NCBI RefSeq assembly: GCF_002158865.1
Contig: NZ_CP021455.1
Location: 992,001 to 1,056,000 of the forward strand
Length of the DNA stretch: 64,000 nucleotides
Direction: 5' to 3'
Source: Comamonas serinivorans
GTDB taxonomy: Bacteria > Pseudomonadota > Gammaproteobacteria > Burkholderiales > Burkholderiaceae_C
A program made the position numbers and the translations under genes. Positions 1 through 8,483 of this stretch are shown here, in pieces. The notes beneath the pieces are model-generated. The model worked only from the letters and a program-made list of their open reading frames with translations. It was not told the DNA's origin and did not search any database. Within the stretch, counting starts at the first letter, position 1. Every line of letters begins with the position of its first letter.

Positions 1-516
1 TTCAGCCCGCGCGATGTGCAGCAAACCATGCTGGCCTTGATGGGCTATGGCGTGGGCCTGCTGGCGCTGGTGGCCATCAAGATCCTGGCGCCCGGTTTCT
101 ACGCGGCACAAGACATCCGCACGCCGGTGAAGATCGCCATCTGCGTGCTGGTCATCACCCAGCTGCTCAACATCGTGCTGGTGCCGCTGCTGGCGCATGC
201 AGGACTGGCCCTGGCCACCAGCCTGGGTGCGCTGATCAATGCGGGCTGGTTGCTCTGGGGCCTGCGCCGCAAGGGCAGCTATGTGCCCGCCGCGGGGTGG
301 CCCCGTCTCATGGCACGGGTGGCGGTGGCCGCCGCGCTGCTGGCGCTGCTGCTGTGGCTGCTGGACCGACAGTTGCCGTGGCTCGCCTGGCAAGCCCAGC
401 CGATGCTGCGGCTGGGGGTCTTTGCCGGCTGTGCAGCCCTGGCGGCGCTGCTGTACTTCGTGACCCTGCGTCTGCTGGGGGTCGACCTGCGGGGGCTGTT
501 GCGCCGCTCGCTCTGA
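1..516 (+). CDS. murJ: Lipid II flippase MurJ, C-terminal part (5' truncated by window)
   Basis: This is the last 171 residues of a polytopic membrane protein of the MurJ/MviN family, which flips the peptidoglycan precursor lipid II across the inner membrane. The reading frame is open from base 1, so the start lies outside the window. At least four hydrophobic segments are visible, and the stretch PGFYAAQDIRTPVKIA matches the conserved family element before a late transmembrane helix. The C-terminus is short and basic (LLRRSL), as expected for a cytoplasmic tail. The SirB1-family gene follows on the same strand after about 110 nt, a neighbourhood common in Burkholderiales. Confidence 0.9.
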   Translation, partial: FSPRDVQQTMLALMGYGVGLLALVAIKILAPGFYAAQDIRTPVKIAICVLVITQLLNIVLVPLLAHAGLALATSLGALINAGWLLWGLRRKGSYVPAAGWPRLMARVAVAAALLALLLWLLDRQLPWLAWQAQPMLRLGVFAGCAALAALLYFVTLRLLGVDLRGLLRRSL

Positions 517-625
517 CGGCAGGCTGGCGATGCGCGGGGGTGGTTGTCCCGGGCGTGCCAATCCGCACCGCGGCTTGTCGCAGTCAGCATGGTCATGTGA
601 ACCGTTTCAGGCTACAAATCTGCTC

Positions 626-1468
626 ATGAATTTGAACGTGAAGTTGCCCACGCCCCTGGAGTATTTCGCGCAACTGGTGGAGAGCGACGACGAGTTTCCC
701 CTGCTGGAAGCTGCAGCCTCGCTTGCGGCCGATGTGTACCCTGCCATGGACACCGAGCAGGTGCGCGATCAGATCGATGCCCTGGCGGTGCGGTTGCGTG
801 GCCGGGTGGCCACGGGGGCCGATGCCTTGCAACGGCTGCGCGCGCTCAATCAGCTGTTCTTCGAAGAGCTGCGCTTTGGCCTCAACCGCAACGACTTCTA
901 CAACCCGGACAACAGCTTTGTGCATCAGGTGCTGGTCACGCGCCAGGGCGTGCCCATTTCGCTCGGCGTGCTGTGGCTGGAGTTGGCGCAGGGCCTGGGC
1001 CTGAAGGCCCGCGGCATTGGCTTTCCGGGGCATTTCCTCGTGTCGGTGCAGGTGCCGCAAGGGCTGATCGTGATCGACCCGGCGACGGGCGAGTCGCTGG
1101 GGCGCGAACAGCTGTCGGAGCACCTGGACGGCCTGGCCCCCACCGACGAGGCGGGCCACACGATTCACCTCGACGTCGACGCCTGCCTCAAGCCGTCCAC
1201 GCCGCGCGAAATCCTGGCGCGCATGCTGCGCAACCTGCGCGAGATCTATGCGTCGCAAGGGGACAAGGTGCACCTGCTGGGTGTGCTGCACCGGCTGGTG
1301 CTGCTGTTGCCCGGGGTGACCGACCTGCGCCGCGAACGCGGCCTGCTGCACGCCGAGCTGGGTGAGCTGCCGGCGGCGCTGGCCGACCTGGAGTGGTGCC
1401 TGCAGCACGGGGAGCACAACGCGCAGCTCGCCGAGCGTGTGGCGCAGTTGCGGGCCGCGGGTTCATGA
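626..1468 (+). CDS. SirB1 family protein (transglutaminase-like plus TPR)
   Basis: The 280-residue protein matches the SirB1 family: an N-terminal transglutaminase-like fold (about residues 30-180, with RNDFYNPDNSF and GVPISLGVLWLELAQ) and a C-terminal TPR-like part (about 200-275). The biochemical role of the family is not established; in E. coli sirB1 lies next to prfA/prmC. The ATG at 626 is preferred over an earlier in-frame ATG at 530, because family alignment begins around PTPLEYFAQLV and the extra 32 residues are low-complexity. A 50-nt palindromic element begins 10 nt after the stop codon. Confidence 0.85.
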   Translation: MNLNVKLPTPLEYFAQLVESDDEFPLLEAAASLAADVYPAMDTEQVRDQIDALAVRLRGRVATGADALQRLRALNQLFFEELRFGLNRNDFYNPDNSFVHQVLVTRQGVPISLGVLWLELAQGLGLKARGIGFPGHFLVSVQVPQGLIVIDPATGESLGREQLSEHLDGLAPTDEAGHTIHLDVDACLKPSTPREILARMLRNLREIYASQGDKVHLLGVLHRLVLLLPGVTDLRRERGLLHAELGELPAALADLEWCLQHGEHNAQLAERVAQLRAAGS

Positions 1469-1477
1469 GTGAACCGG

Positions 1478-1527
1478 GAGTATGGGGCTGTTGCCGTTAA
1501 TTGGATAACGGGAGTAGGCTGATACTG
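1478..1527. repeat. 50-nt palindromic element, copy 1
   Basis: The invariant GTAT (positions 3-6) and ATAC (45-48) bracket a core CCGTTA...TAACGG. Outer and inner arms pair and the middle is partly mismatched. It starts 10 nt after the sirB1-family stop, in the convergent gap before the AI-2E permease gene. Confidence 0.8.
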
Positions 1528-1649
1528 GTTATAGAGTCAGATTTTCTGGGCGCTTGGCGCTGCTGAGCCACGGCGCGTGGCTCGGCCTCGGTCCCGCAGG
1601 ACAGGCCTCTGGCCATGCGAGCGCTTCAGACCCCAAGCCGCACCCGGCG

Positions 1650-2708
1650 TCACACCAGCCGCGCGGCCGAGAGTTCCTTCTTCAGGTAGGCGTAGAACAG
1701 CGGCGCGGCCACCAGGCCGGCCGGGCCAAACAACGCCTCGGCCATGAACATCACGCACAGCAGCTCCCACACCGCCATGTGCGTCTTCTGGCCGACCACC
1801 TTGGCATTGATGACGTACTCCGCCTTGTGGATGGTGATGAGGAACAGCAGGCAGGCTGCGGCGGCCATGGGCGAGACCGAGAGGCCCACGATGGTGACCA
1901 CGATGTTGCACAGCAGGTTGCCCACGATGGGGATCATGCCGGCCACGAAGGTGAGCGCGATGAGCACGCTCGAGTACGGCAGCCGCATGCTCAGCGCCGG
2001 CATGACCACCAGCAGGAAGATGGCCGTCAGGCAGGTGTTGAAGGTGGCGATCCAGAACTGCGCCGCCACGATCTGCTGGAAGGCCTCGCCGAAACGCGTG
2101 ATGCGCAGGGTCAGCTGACGCGTCAGGGGCGCCGTGCGGTGGCCGGGGGCGTGGACGGCTGCAAGCGCGCCGATGATGATGCCGACGTAGGCATACAGCA
2201 GCCCGGTCAGCCAGGCCTTGCCCGTGGTGGCCAGGGCGCCGGCCTTGGCCAGCAGGTGGTTGGCCACCATGCGCTGGACTTCGTCGGCCCCATCGGGTAA
2301 GTAGTCGGCCAGGTCGGGCGGCAGCTTGTCGCGCAGCTCGATCACGGTGCTGGCCACGTAGTCCAGCAGCTCCCGGTACTGCTGCGGCGCCTCGGTCAGA
2401 TAGCCGCGTGAATGGGACAGGCCCACGGCCAGCAGCGCCAGGGGCGCGGTGATGACGATGGCAGCCGAGATCGAGGGCCACCAGCGCGCCGCACGCGACC
2501 GCAGGTCGTGGATGAACCGGGCCCCGAGGCGCACCAGCAGCCGCGTCAGCAGAAAGCCCACGCACACGGCCAGCAGTCCTGGCAGCAGCCCGACCAGCAT
2601 CACCATGAGCAGGGTGGCGGCCACCAACAGGTAGGTTGCAACCCGCACCGCCCAATGGTCATGGGCGATGCGTGCGGGTGCAGTGGCGGTGGACACGGGA
2701 TCTGGCAT
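1650..2708 (-). CDS. AI-2E family transporter (putative permease)
   Basis: A 352-residue polytopic membrane protein of the AI-2E/UPF0118 exporter family. Members include TqsA (autoinducer-2 export) and ion or solute exporters, so the substrate cannot be assigned. N-terminal helices (about 20-90) are followed by a soluble loop (EAPQQYRELLDYVAS). The family signature appears near FVAGMIPIVGNLLCNIV and VVGQKTHMAVWELL, with final helices ending in a basic tail. The ATG at 2708 is chosen over one 45 nt upstream because hydrophobic alignment starts just after it. It is transcribed in the same direction as purM, 120 nt downstream of it, as in many Comamonadaceae. Confidence 0.85.
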   Translation of the reverse strand: MPDPVSTATAPARIAHDHWAVRVATYLLVAATLLMVMLVGLLPGLLAVCVGFLLTRLLVRLGARFIHDLRSRAARWWPSISAAIVITAPLALLAVGLSHSRGYLTEAPQQYRELLDYVASTVIELRDKLPPDLADYLPDGADEVQRMVANHLLAKAGALATTGKAWLTGLLYAYVGIIIGALAAVHAPGHRTAPLTRQLTLRITRFGEAFQQIVAAQFWIATFNTCLTAIFLLVVMPALSMRLPYSSVLIALTFVAGMIPIVGNLLCNIVVTIVGLSVSPMAAAACLLFLITIHKAEYVINAKVVGQKTHMAVWELLCVMFMAEALFGPAGLVAAPLFYAYLKKELSAARLV

Positions 2709-2828
2709 GCGGGAAAGACTGCGAAGGTGTTGCAGGGCGAGCCGGAATTTCACTCGAGGCGATCTCCGTCAGCCATAGGGGCTTGCCCAGTCCAGCACAT
2801 TGCGCAGTCCGGCATGACAGCGAGGGCC

Positions 2829-3878
2829 TTACACCAACACGACTTGGGGGCCGTCGCTGTGGGTTTCAATGCGGCCCACGTTGAACACCTGCTCGCCTTG
2901 CGCGCGCAGGTGCGCGGCCACGGCCTCGGCCTGGGCCGCATCCACCACCAGCACCATGCCGATGCCGTTGTTGAACGTGCGGTTCATTTCCGTGTCGTCG
3001 ATGGCGGCCGTGCGCTGCAGCCAGGCAAACAGCTCGGACTGCGGCCAGCTGCCCTGTTGCAGGGCGGCGCGCGTGCCCTCGGGCAGCACGCGGGGGATGT
3101 TCTCGAGCAGACCGCCGCCCGTGATGTGGGCCAGCGCCTTGATCGGGAACTGGGCGAGCGCGGACAGCACCGGCTTCACGTACAGCCGCGTGGGGCGCAT
3201 CAAGGCCTCGCGGAAGGGCATGCCGTCCAGCTGGGCCGGCAGTGTGCCGGCGGCCTCGGCGCGGTCGATGCACTTGCGCACCAGGCTGAAGCCGTTGGAG
3301 TGCACGCCGTGCGAGCCCAGGCCCAGCACCACGTCACCGGCCTTCACGTCCGCGCCCGAGAGGATCTTGGACTTCTCGACCACGCCCACGGCAAACCCGG
3401 CCAGGTCGTATTCGCCCGCCGGGTACATGCCGGGCATCTCGGCCGTTTCGCCGCCGATCAGGGCACAGCCCGACTCCTCGCAGCCCTTGGCGATGCCGCC
3501 GACCACGGCAGCGGCCGTGTCCACGTCCAGCTTGCCGCAGGCGAAGTAGTCGAGGAAGAACAGCGGCTCGGCGCCTTGCACCAGCACGTCGTTGACGCTC
3601 ATGGCCACGAGGTCGATGCCGACGGTGTCGTGCATGTTCCACTCGAAGGCCAGCTTGAGCTTGGTGCCCACGCCGTCGGTGCCCGAGACGAGCACGGGTT
3701 CCTGGTAGCGCCTGGGCACCTCGAACAGGGCGCCGAAGCCGCCAATGCTGGCCAGCACGCCTTCGCGCATGGTTTTCTTGGCCAGGGGCTTGATGCGCTC
3801 GACCAGGGCATCACCGGCATCAATGTCCACGCCAGCGTCTTTGTAGCTCAGGGCGGAAGTCGTGTTTTCTTGTGTCAT
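2829..3878 (-). CDS. purM: Phosphoribosylformylglycinamidine cyclo-ligase (AIR synthetase)
   Basis: PurM uses ATP to close formylglycinamidine ribonucleotide into aminoimidazole ribonucleotide in cytosolic purine synthesis. The 349-residue product has the normal family length. It shows the family N-terminus (SYKDAGVDID), the phosphate/ATP loop DGVGTKLKLA (about 68-77), GGETAEMPGMY in the middle, and THITGGGLLENIPR-type residues later. The frame stays open far upstream, but the ATG at 3878 gives the canonical start. It is divergent from hda, with about 220 nt between starts that must hold both promoters. Confidence 0.97.
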   Translation of the reverse strand: MTQENTTSALSYKDAGVDIDAGDALVERIKPLAKKTMREGVLASIGGFGALFEVPRRYQEPVLVSGTDGVGTKLKLAFEWNMHDTVGIDLVAMSVNDVLVQGAEPLFFLDYFACGKLDVDTAAAVVGGIAKGCEESGCALIGGETAEMPGMYPAGEYDLAGFAVGVVEKSKILSGADVKAGDVVLGLGSHGVHSNGFSLVRKCIDRAEAAGTLPAQLDGMPFREALMRPTRLYVKPVLSALAQFPIKALAHITGGGLLENIPRVLPEGTRAALQQGSWPQSELFAWLQRTAAIDDTEMNRTFNNGIGMVLVVDAAQAEAVAAHLRAQGEQVFNVGRIETHSDGPQVVLV

Positions 3879-4101
3879 GGGGGCGCAACTCGGGCCGCGG
3901 GTTGTCCGGGCAACATGGGCAACCGGGAGCGGCAAAGTACGAGAATAAAATGGAACGCTGATTTTAGGGCCGCGCGTCGGGGGCAATTCCCTGGCGTGCC
4001 ACGTGAATGCAGTTTGTCTCCGCCGTTTTCCTTGACCCCCTGTGTGGCCTGCACCTGCGTGCAGGGGTGCCAGGGCGCCTGCGCGCATCGGGGACGTGTT
4101 C

Positions 4102-4815
4102 ATGAGCATGCGCCAGATTGCGCTGGACATCGGGCTGGAGGCCCAGCCCGGTTTCGACAATTTCGAGTCCGCCGGCAACGAAGCCGCCGTCGAGGCGGTG
4201 TTGGACTGGGTGCAGGCCGTGGGGCAGCCCAACCGCGCCGTGGCCCCCGTGCTGTACCTCTGGGGTGAATCCGGTGCGGGCAAGAGCCACCTGCTGCGTG
4301 CGGCGGCACAGGCCCTTCGGCAGCGGGCCTGCCGCCATGGCTGGATGGACGAGCGGGCGCCGGTGCGCGGCCGGGCCGCCGAGTTCCAGCCCGACTGGGA
4401 CGCCCTGGTCCTCGACAACGTCGATGCCTATTCGGCCGCCCAGCAGCACCAGGCCTTCAACTGGTTCGTCAATGCCTTCACGCCGCAAAGCGGCCGGCCG
4501 CGGCCGGTGCTGGCGGCGGGTGCGCTGCCGCCGGCAGACCTGCGCCTGCGCGAGGACCTGCGCTCGCGTCTGGCCTGGGGCGAGGTGCACCCCCTGCATG
4601 CCTTGAACGAGGCCAGCGTGCGCCAGGCCCTGCAGCGCCGCGCCCAGGCCAAGGGCCTGGTGTTGGGGGAAGACGTGCTGCGCTACATGCTGACGCGCTT
4701 TTCGCGCGACACCGGCAGCCTGATGCAGTTGCTGGATCACCTGGACCGCTACGCGCTGCAGACCCAGCGGGCCATCACGGTGCCCATGCTCAAGGCCATG
4801 CTGAATGACGAATGA
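4102..4815 (+). CDS. hda: DnaA regulatory inactivator Hda
   Basis: Hda is a DnaA-like AAA+ protein that, with the DNA-loaded sliding clamp, stimulates ATP hydrolysis by DnaA and so limits re-initiation. The 237-residue product begins MSMRQIALDIGL, close to the clamp-binding N-terminal motif type of the family. It has Walker A GESGAGKS at 55-62, a Walker-B-like LVLDNVD near 105, and a C-terminal lid (RFSRDTGSLMQLLDHLDRYAL). The ATG at 4102 is preferred over 4042 because the extra 20 residues are unlike the family; 4108 is an alternative. The HAD gene follows 11 nt later. Confidence 0.92.
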   Translation: MSMRQIALDIGLEAQPGFDNFESAGNEAAVEAVLDWVQAVGQPNRAVAPVLYLWGESGAGKSHLLRAAAQALRQRACRHGWMDERAPVRGRAAEFQPDWDALVLDNVDAYSAAQQHQAFNWFVNAFTPQSGRPRPVLAAGALPPADLRLREDLRSRLAWGEVHPLHALNEASVRQALQRRAQAKGLVLGEDVLRYMLTRFSRDTGSLMQLLDHLDRYALQTQRAITVPMLKAMLNDE

Positions 4816-4826
4816 TGGAGTAGGAC

Positions 4827-5501
4827 TTGCGTATCGCTTTATTTGATTTGGACCACACGCTGATCCCGCTGGACTCGGACCACGCCTGGGGCGAGTTCAC
4901 CACCGCCATCGGCTGGACCGATGCCGAGCAGTTCAAAGCCCGCAACGATGCGTACTACGCCGACTACCAGGCCGGCACCCTGAACATCGCCGACTACGTG
5001 CGCTTCACCACCGAGGCCACGCGGGTGCGCGGCCCACAAGCGGCCCAGGCCGCCCAGCAGCGCTTCATGGACGAGTGGATCCGGCCCGCGTTCAAGCCGC
5101 AGGCGCTGGCCCTGCTCGAACGCCATCGCCAGGCCGGTGACCGGCTCGCCATCGTCACCGCCACCAACGAGTTCGTGACCCGCCCCATCGCCACGGCCCT
5201 GGGCGTGCAGGACTTGATCGCGATCGAGCTGGCACGCGACGGCCAGGGCTGGATCACCGGCGAGATCGCCGGCACCCCCTCTTTCCGGGAAGGCAAGGTC
5301 ACCCGCGTGGCGCACTGGCTGGCGGCTCAGGGCCTGGATTGGTCCGGCGTGCAGATCCATTTCTATTCCGATTCCATGAACGACCTGCCATTGCTCGAAA
5401 AAGCGCAATGGCCGGTCGCCACCAACCCCGATGCGCGTCTGGAGGCCGAAGCCCTCAAGCGCCATTGGCCTGTATTGCGCCTGTTCGAGGACCCCGCATG
5501 A
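4827..5501 (+). CDS. HAD-IB family phosphatase (SerB-like)
   Basis: A 224-residue haloacid-dehalogenase hydrolase of the IB subfamily, related to phosphoserine phosphatase but of unknown substrate. Motif I FDLDHTLI (6-13) supplies the nucleophilic and acid/base aspartates. Motif II is IVTATNE (about 109-115), and motif IV is YSDSMNDLPLL (about 176-186). The start is a TTG with GGAG six bases upstream; no ATG is available before motif I. It follows hda closely and ends in a 4-nt overlap with pcnB (ATGA), so hda, this gene and pcnB are probably one transcript. Confidence 0.85.
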   Translation: MRIALFDLDHTLIPLDSDHAWGEFTTAIGWTDAEQFKARNDAYYADYQAGTLNIADYVRFTTEATRVRGPQAAQAAQQRFMDEWIRPAFKPQALALLERHRQAGDRLAIVTATNEFVTRPIATALGVQDLIAIELARDGQGWITGEIAGTPSFREGKVTRVAHWLAAQGLDWSGVQIHFYSDSMNDLPLLEKAQWPVATNPDARLEAEALKRHWPVLRLFEDPA

Positions 5502-7078
5502 TTCGCACCTTCATTGACCGCCTGCTGGGCAAGGGTGAGGCCGAGGCGGCAGCCCCGCGCAGCCGCAAAAAGCGCTTTGGCCAGCGTGTGGAGGTGCTGC
5601 CCGAGGAGCACGGCATCGACCTGGCCCTGGTCGACGCGCGCGCCGTGTCGGTGGTGCAGACCCTGAAAAGCGCGGGCCATGAGGCTTACATCGTGGGCGG
5701 CGCGGTGCGCGACCTGCTGCTGGGCCTGCGGCCCAAGGACTTCGACGTGGCGACCGATGCCACGCCCGAAGAGGTCAAGGCCCTGTTCCGGCGGGCCTTC
5801 ATCATCGGCCGTCGTTTCCGCATCGTGCACGTGGTGTTCGGTCGTGGGCGCGAACACGAGGTGATCGAGGTGTCGACCTTCCGCGCCTATCTCGACGCGG
5901 CCGACGCCGACCACGTGAGCGGCAACGAAAAGACCGCCAAGCAGGACCTGGCGCATTCCAAGCACGCCGTGGACGCCAGCGGCCGCGTGCTGCGCGACAA
6001 CGTCTGGGGGCCGCAGGAAGAGGACGCCACGCGGCGTGACTTCACCGTCAACGCCATGTACTACGACCCGCAGACGCAGGTGCTGGTCGACTACCACAAG
6101 GGCATCCAGGACGCCCGCGCCCGCGTGCTGCGCATGATCGGCGACCCGGCCATGCGCTACCGCGAAGACCCCGTGCGCCTGATCCGCGCCGTGCGGTTCG
6201 CGGCCAAGCTCTCCACGCGTGGCTTCAAGCTCGAGGCCAAGACCGCCAAGCCGCTGATGGCCATGAAGGACCTGCTGGCCGACGTGCCGCAAAGCCGCAT
6301 GTTCGACGAGATGCTCAAGCTGCTGCAGACCGGGCATGCCATTGCTTCGGTGCAGCAACTGGTGCAGCTCGGCCTGGGCGAGGGCGTCTACCCGCTGCTG
6401 GACCTGGTGGTGGCGCGTGCCGATGAGCCCATGGTGCGCGCCTCGCTGGCCGACACCGACCGCCGCGTGGACGAGGGCAAAGGCGTGGCGCCGTCGTTCC
6501 TGCTGGCCTGTGTGCTGTGGCAAGACGTGCTGCAGGCCTGGGAGCGGCGCCAAAGCGCAGGCGAGCACCCGCACCCCGCGCTGCAGCAGGCCATCGACGA
6601 CGTGTTCACCAACCGCATCGGCGACGTGTCGGGCCGGGGCAAGCTGGCCGCCGACATGCGCGAAATCTGGCTCATGCAGCCGCGGTTCGACAAGCGCACC
6701 GGCAAGGCGCCGTTTGGCCTGGTGGAGCAGCCGCGCTTTCGCGCCAGCTTCGACTTCCTGCGGCTGCGCTGCGAAACCGGCGAGGCCGACGTCACGCTGG
6801 CGGATTGGTGGCAGACCTTCTCACAGGGCGACGACGGCACGCGCGAGGCCCTGGTGCAAGAGCTCAAGCAGGAGCGCGGGCGCGGCCAGGGCGCTCGCGT
6901 GCACCGCGTGGCGCGCGGCACCTTGACTGGCCCCGCCGATGAGGCCGCCAGCGAAGCCCCGGACGCCGCAGACGATCACCCGTCCGACGCGGCCGAGGTC
7001 GATGCACCGGCCAAGAAACGCCGTCGCCGCCGTCGCAAGCCCAATGGGCCCAGCCGGCAGCAAGCCCCCGAGGCCTGA
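5498..7078 (+). CDS. pcnB: Poly(A) polymerase I (polynucleotide adenylyltransferase)
   Basis: PcnB adds poly(A) tails to RNA 3' ends and promotes RNA decay. The 526-residue protein has the class II nucleotidyltransferase signature GGAVRDLLLG (67-76) followed by DFDVATDATPEE, with D81 and D83 as metal ligands. RRDFTVNAMYYDP and the RNA-binding RMIGDPAMRYREDPVRLIRAVRFAAKL follow, the latter as two adjacent blocks. The C-terminus is acidic and then strongly basic (KKRRRRRRK), typical of PcnB and distinguishing it from CCA-adding enzymes. It overlaps the preceding HAD gene by 4 nt. The folK gene that commonly follows pcnB in Burkholderiales is not present here. Confidence 0.93.
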   Translation: MIRTFIDRLLGKGEAEAAAPRSRKKRFGQRVEVLPEEHGIDLALVDARAVSVVQTLKSAGHEAYIVGGAVRDLLLGLRPKDFDVATDATPEEVKALFRRAFIIGRRFRIVHVVFGRGREHEVIEVSTFRAYLDAADADHVSGNEKTAKQDLAHSKHAVDASGRVLRDNVWGPQEEDATRRDFTVNAMYYDPQTQVLVDYHKGIQDARARVLRMIGDPAMRYREDPVRLIRAVRFAAKLSTRGFKLEAKTAKPLMAMKDLLADVPQSRMFDEMLKLLQTGHAIASVQQLVQLGLGEGVYPLLDLVVARADEPMVRASLADTDRRVDEGKGVAPSFLLACVLWQDVLQAWERRQSAGEHPHPALQQAIDDVFTNRIGDVSGRGKLAADMREIWLMQPRFDKRTGKAPFGLVEQPRFRASFDFLRLRCETGEADVTLADWWQTFSQGDDGTREALVQELKQERGRGQGARVHRVARGTLTGPADEAASEAPDAADDHPSDAAEVDAPAKKRRRRRRKPNGPSRQQAPEA

Positions 7079-7730
7079 CGGCGCCTCGGGCGCGGGCGCA
7101 GCGCATGGCGCCGGCTGCCGCTGACGTTCCAGCTGCGCGACTTCCAGCACATCCAGGCCCCAGCCACCCACGAGATCGATCGACCACAGTATGGGTGGCT
7201 TTGCGATGAAGGCATGACGGCAATCGCGGCATACTGGGCAAGTTTGCCGTTTGCAGCTGTGAAGGGCCTCGGGCTCATGGACGCGGTTGCTGAGGTTGCG
7301 CGACCTGCGATGTCGCGCCGACTCGTGACCCGCCGAGCCCGCCTTGTTCCAGCAACCCTGGAGCGGTCTGGGGGTTGATGCAGGCCGCAGCTTCCTCGAT
7401 GAAGGGTTTGGCAGGCTGTGCGATGACGGGGGCAACAACTGCCGGTCCAGCTGCTGATCAAGGAGATCATCCGCCCTGCAGCGTCTTCCAGTTGAAGTAC
7501 CTCACGTTGCTCACGATGGCGACGGAGTCGGGAGGCTGACGGCTGGGATCATCTGGCGCGACGACCTGGACCGTCCGCAATCATCAGCCTGGGTCGAACG
7601 GCGGATGGTGACCGAGCCCCTTGTGCAGCGGCGGGCCTTCATGCACGGGCGGCTACGCACAAGCAAAACGGTTGGACCGTGGCTACCCGGGATCCTTGCT
7701 GACGTGCTGCGGGCGGGGTCTGACGGAAGA
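7079..7730. other. Gene-poor interval after pcnB
   Basis: I find no convincing intact gene in these 650 nt. On the minus strand, 7467-7580 encodes a short C-terminus-like peptide ending SNVRYFNWKTLQGG and stopping at 7467. It is preceded by an in-frame stop and looks like the tail of a decayed gene that I cannot name. No tRNA cloverleaf was recognised. Confidence 0.35.
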
Positions 7731-7780
7731 GGGTATACCTATATTGCCGTTATTTTTTCAACGACAACTGACCCATACTC
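7731..7780. repeat. 50-nt palindromic element, copy 2
   Basis: Starts GGGTATAC and ends CATACTC with core GCCGTTA...TCAACGAC. It ends 8 nt before the 3' end of the response regulator gene, so it lies just downstream of that gene's stop. Confidence 0.8.
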
Positions 7781-7788
7781 TTGGAAAA

Positions 7789-8448
7789 TCAGCTCAGCAG
7801 GCCGTTCAGACGCGCCACATGCAGCGCCTGGGTGCGGCTGTTGACGCCCAGGCGCCGGAACAGGCGCAGCAGGTGCACCTTGACGGTGTGCTCGCTCAGG
7901 CCCAGCTCGGTGGCGATCTCGCGGTTGGAGAAGCCGTAGTCCAGCATGGCGATGAGCTGCTTTTGTCGCTTGGACAGCTTGAGGCTGCCCAGCATCTCCG
8001 ACTCGTCGAATTCGCTTTCGGGCGCGATCAGGGCGCGCAGCGTGGCGCGGATCTCGGCCGAGCCGGCGGACTTCTCGATGTAGACGTCGGCACCGGCTTG
8101 CAGACAGGGGTCTTCCATTTCGGCGGCCGAGCTGCCCGAGATGACGATCAGGGGGGCGTAGGGGTGCAGGGCCTTGATTTCCGACACGCCGCGCGGGCCC
8201 TGCGAATCGCCCAGGTTCAGGTCCAGGCAGATCACATCCGGGGTGGGAAAGCTGGCGGAACCGGCCTTGGCTTCGGCCAGGCTCGAGAACTCAATCACCC
8301 GCGTGGCCGCGAACTGCCGCCGCAGCATGGCGGAGATCGCTTCGCGCATCATGGGGTGATCGTCGATGACGTAGATGACCGTCATGTCCTCGGACTGCAT
8401 CGACGGAATGCGGGTCAGAGGGGCTGCCGTGCTGTTGGTTTTTTGCAT
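7789..8448 (-). CDS. LuxR/NarL-type response regulator
   Basis: A 219-residue two-domain regulator. The receiver domain (about 23-140) has the acidic pair D29-D30 (VIDDH), the phospho-acceptor D76 in VICLDLNLGD and the conserved lysine in YIEKSAG. The C-terminal LuxR-type helix-turn-helix (about 155-215) contains LSKRQKQLIAML, NREIATELGLSEHTVKVHL and RLGVNSRTQAL. It should bind DNA when phosphorylated by a sensor kinase, but no kinase is encoded nearby, so it is an orphan here. The start at 8448 follows GGGATGG; later methionines at residues 17 and 22 are possible. Targets are unknown. Confidence 0.9.
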   Translation of the reverse strand: MQKTNSTAAPLTRIPSMQSEDMTVIYVIDDHPMMREAISAMLRRQFAATRVIEFSSLAEAKAGSASFPTPDVICLDLNLGDSQGPRGVSEIKALHPYAPLIVISGSSAAEMEDPCLQAGADVYIEKSAGSAEIRATLRALIAPESEFDESEMLGSLKLSKRQKQLIAMLDYGFSNREIATELGLSEHTVKVHLLRLFRRLGVNSRTQALHVARLNGLLS

Positions 8449-8483
8449 TGTTGTCCATCCCTGTCGTCGTTGGTGGGGGGCGC

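Noticed and set aside
2412..4268. Open frame of about 620 codons antisense to the AI-2E gene and purM
   Set aside because: It overlaps two well-supported genes and has His/Gln/Gly-rich shadow composition.
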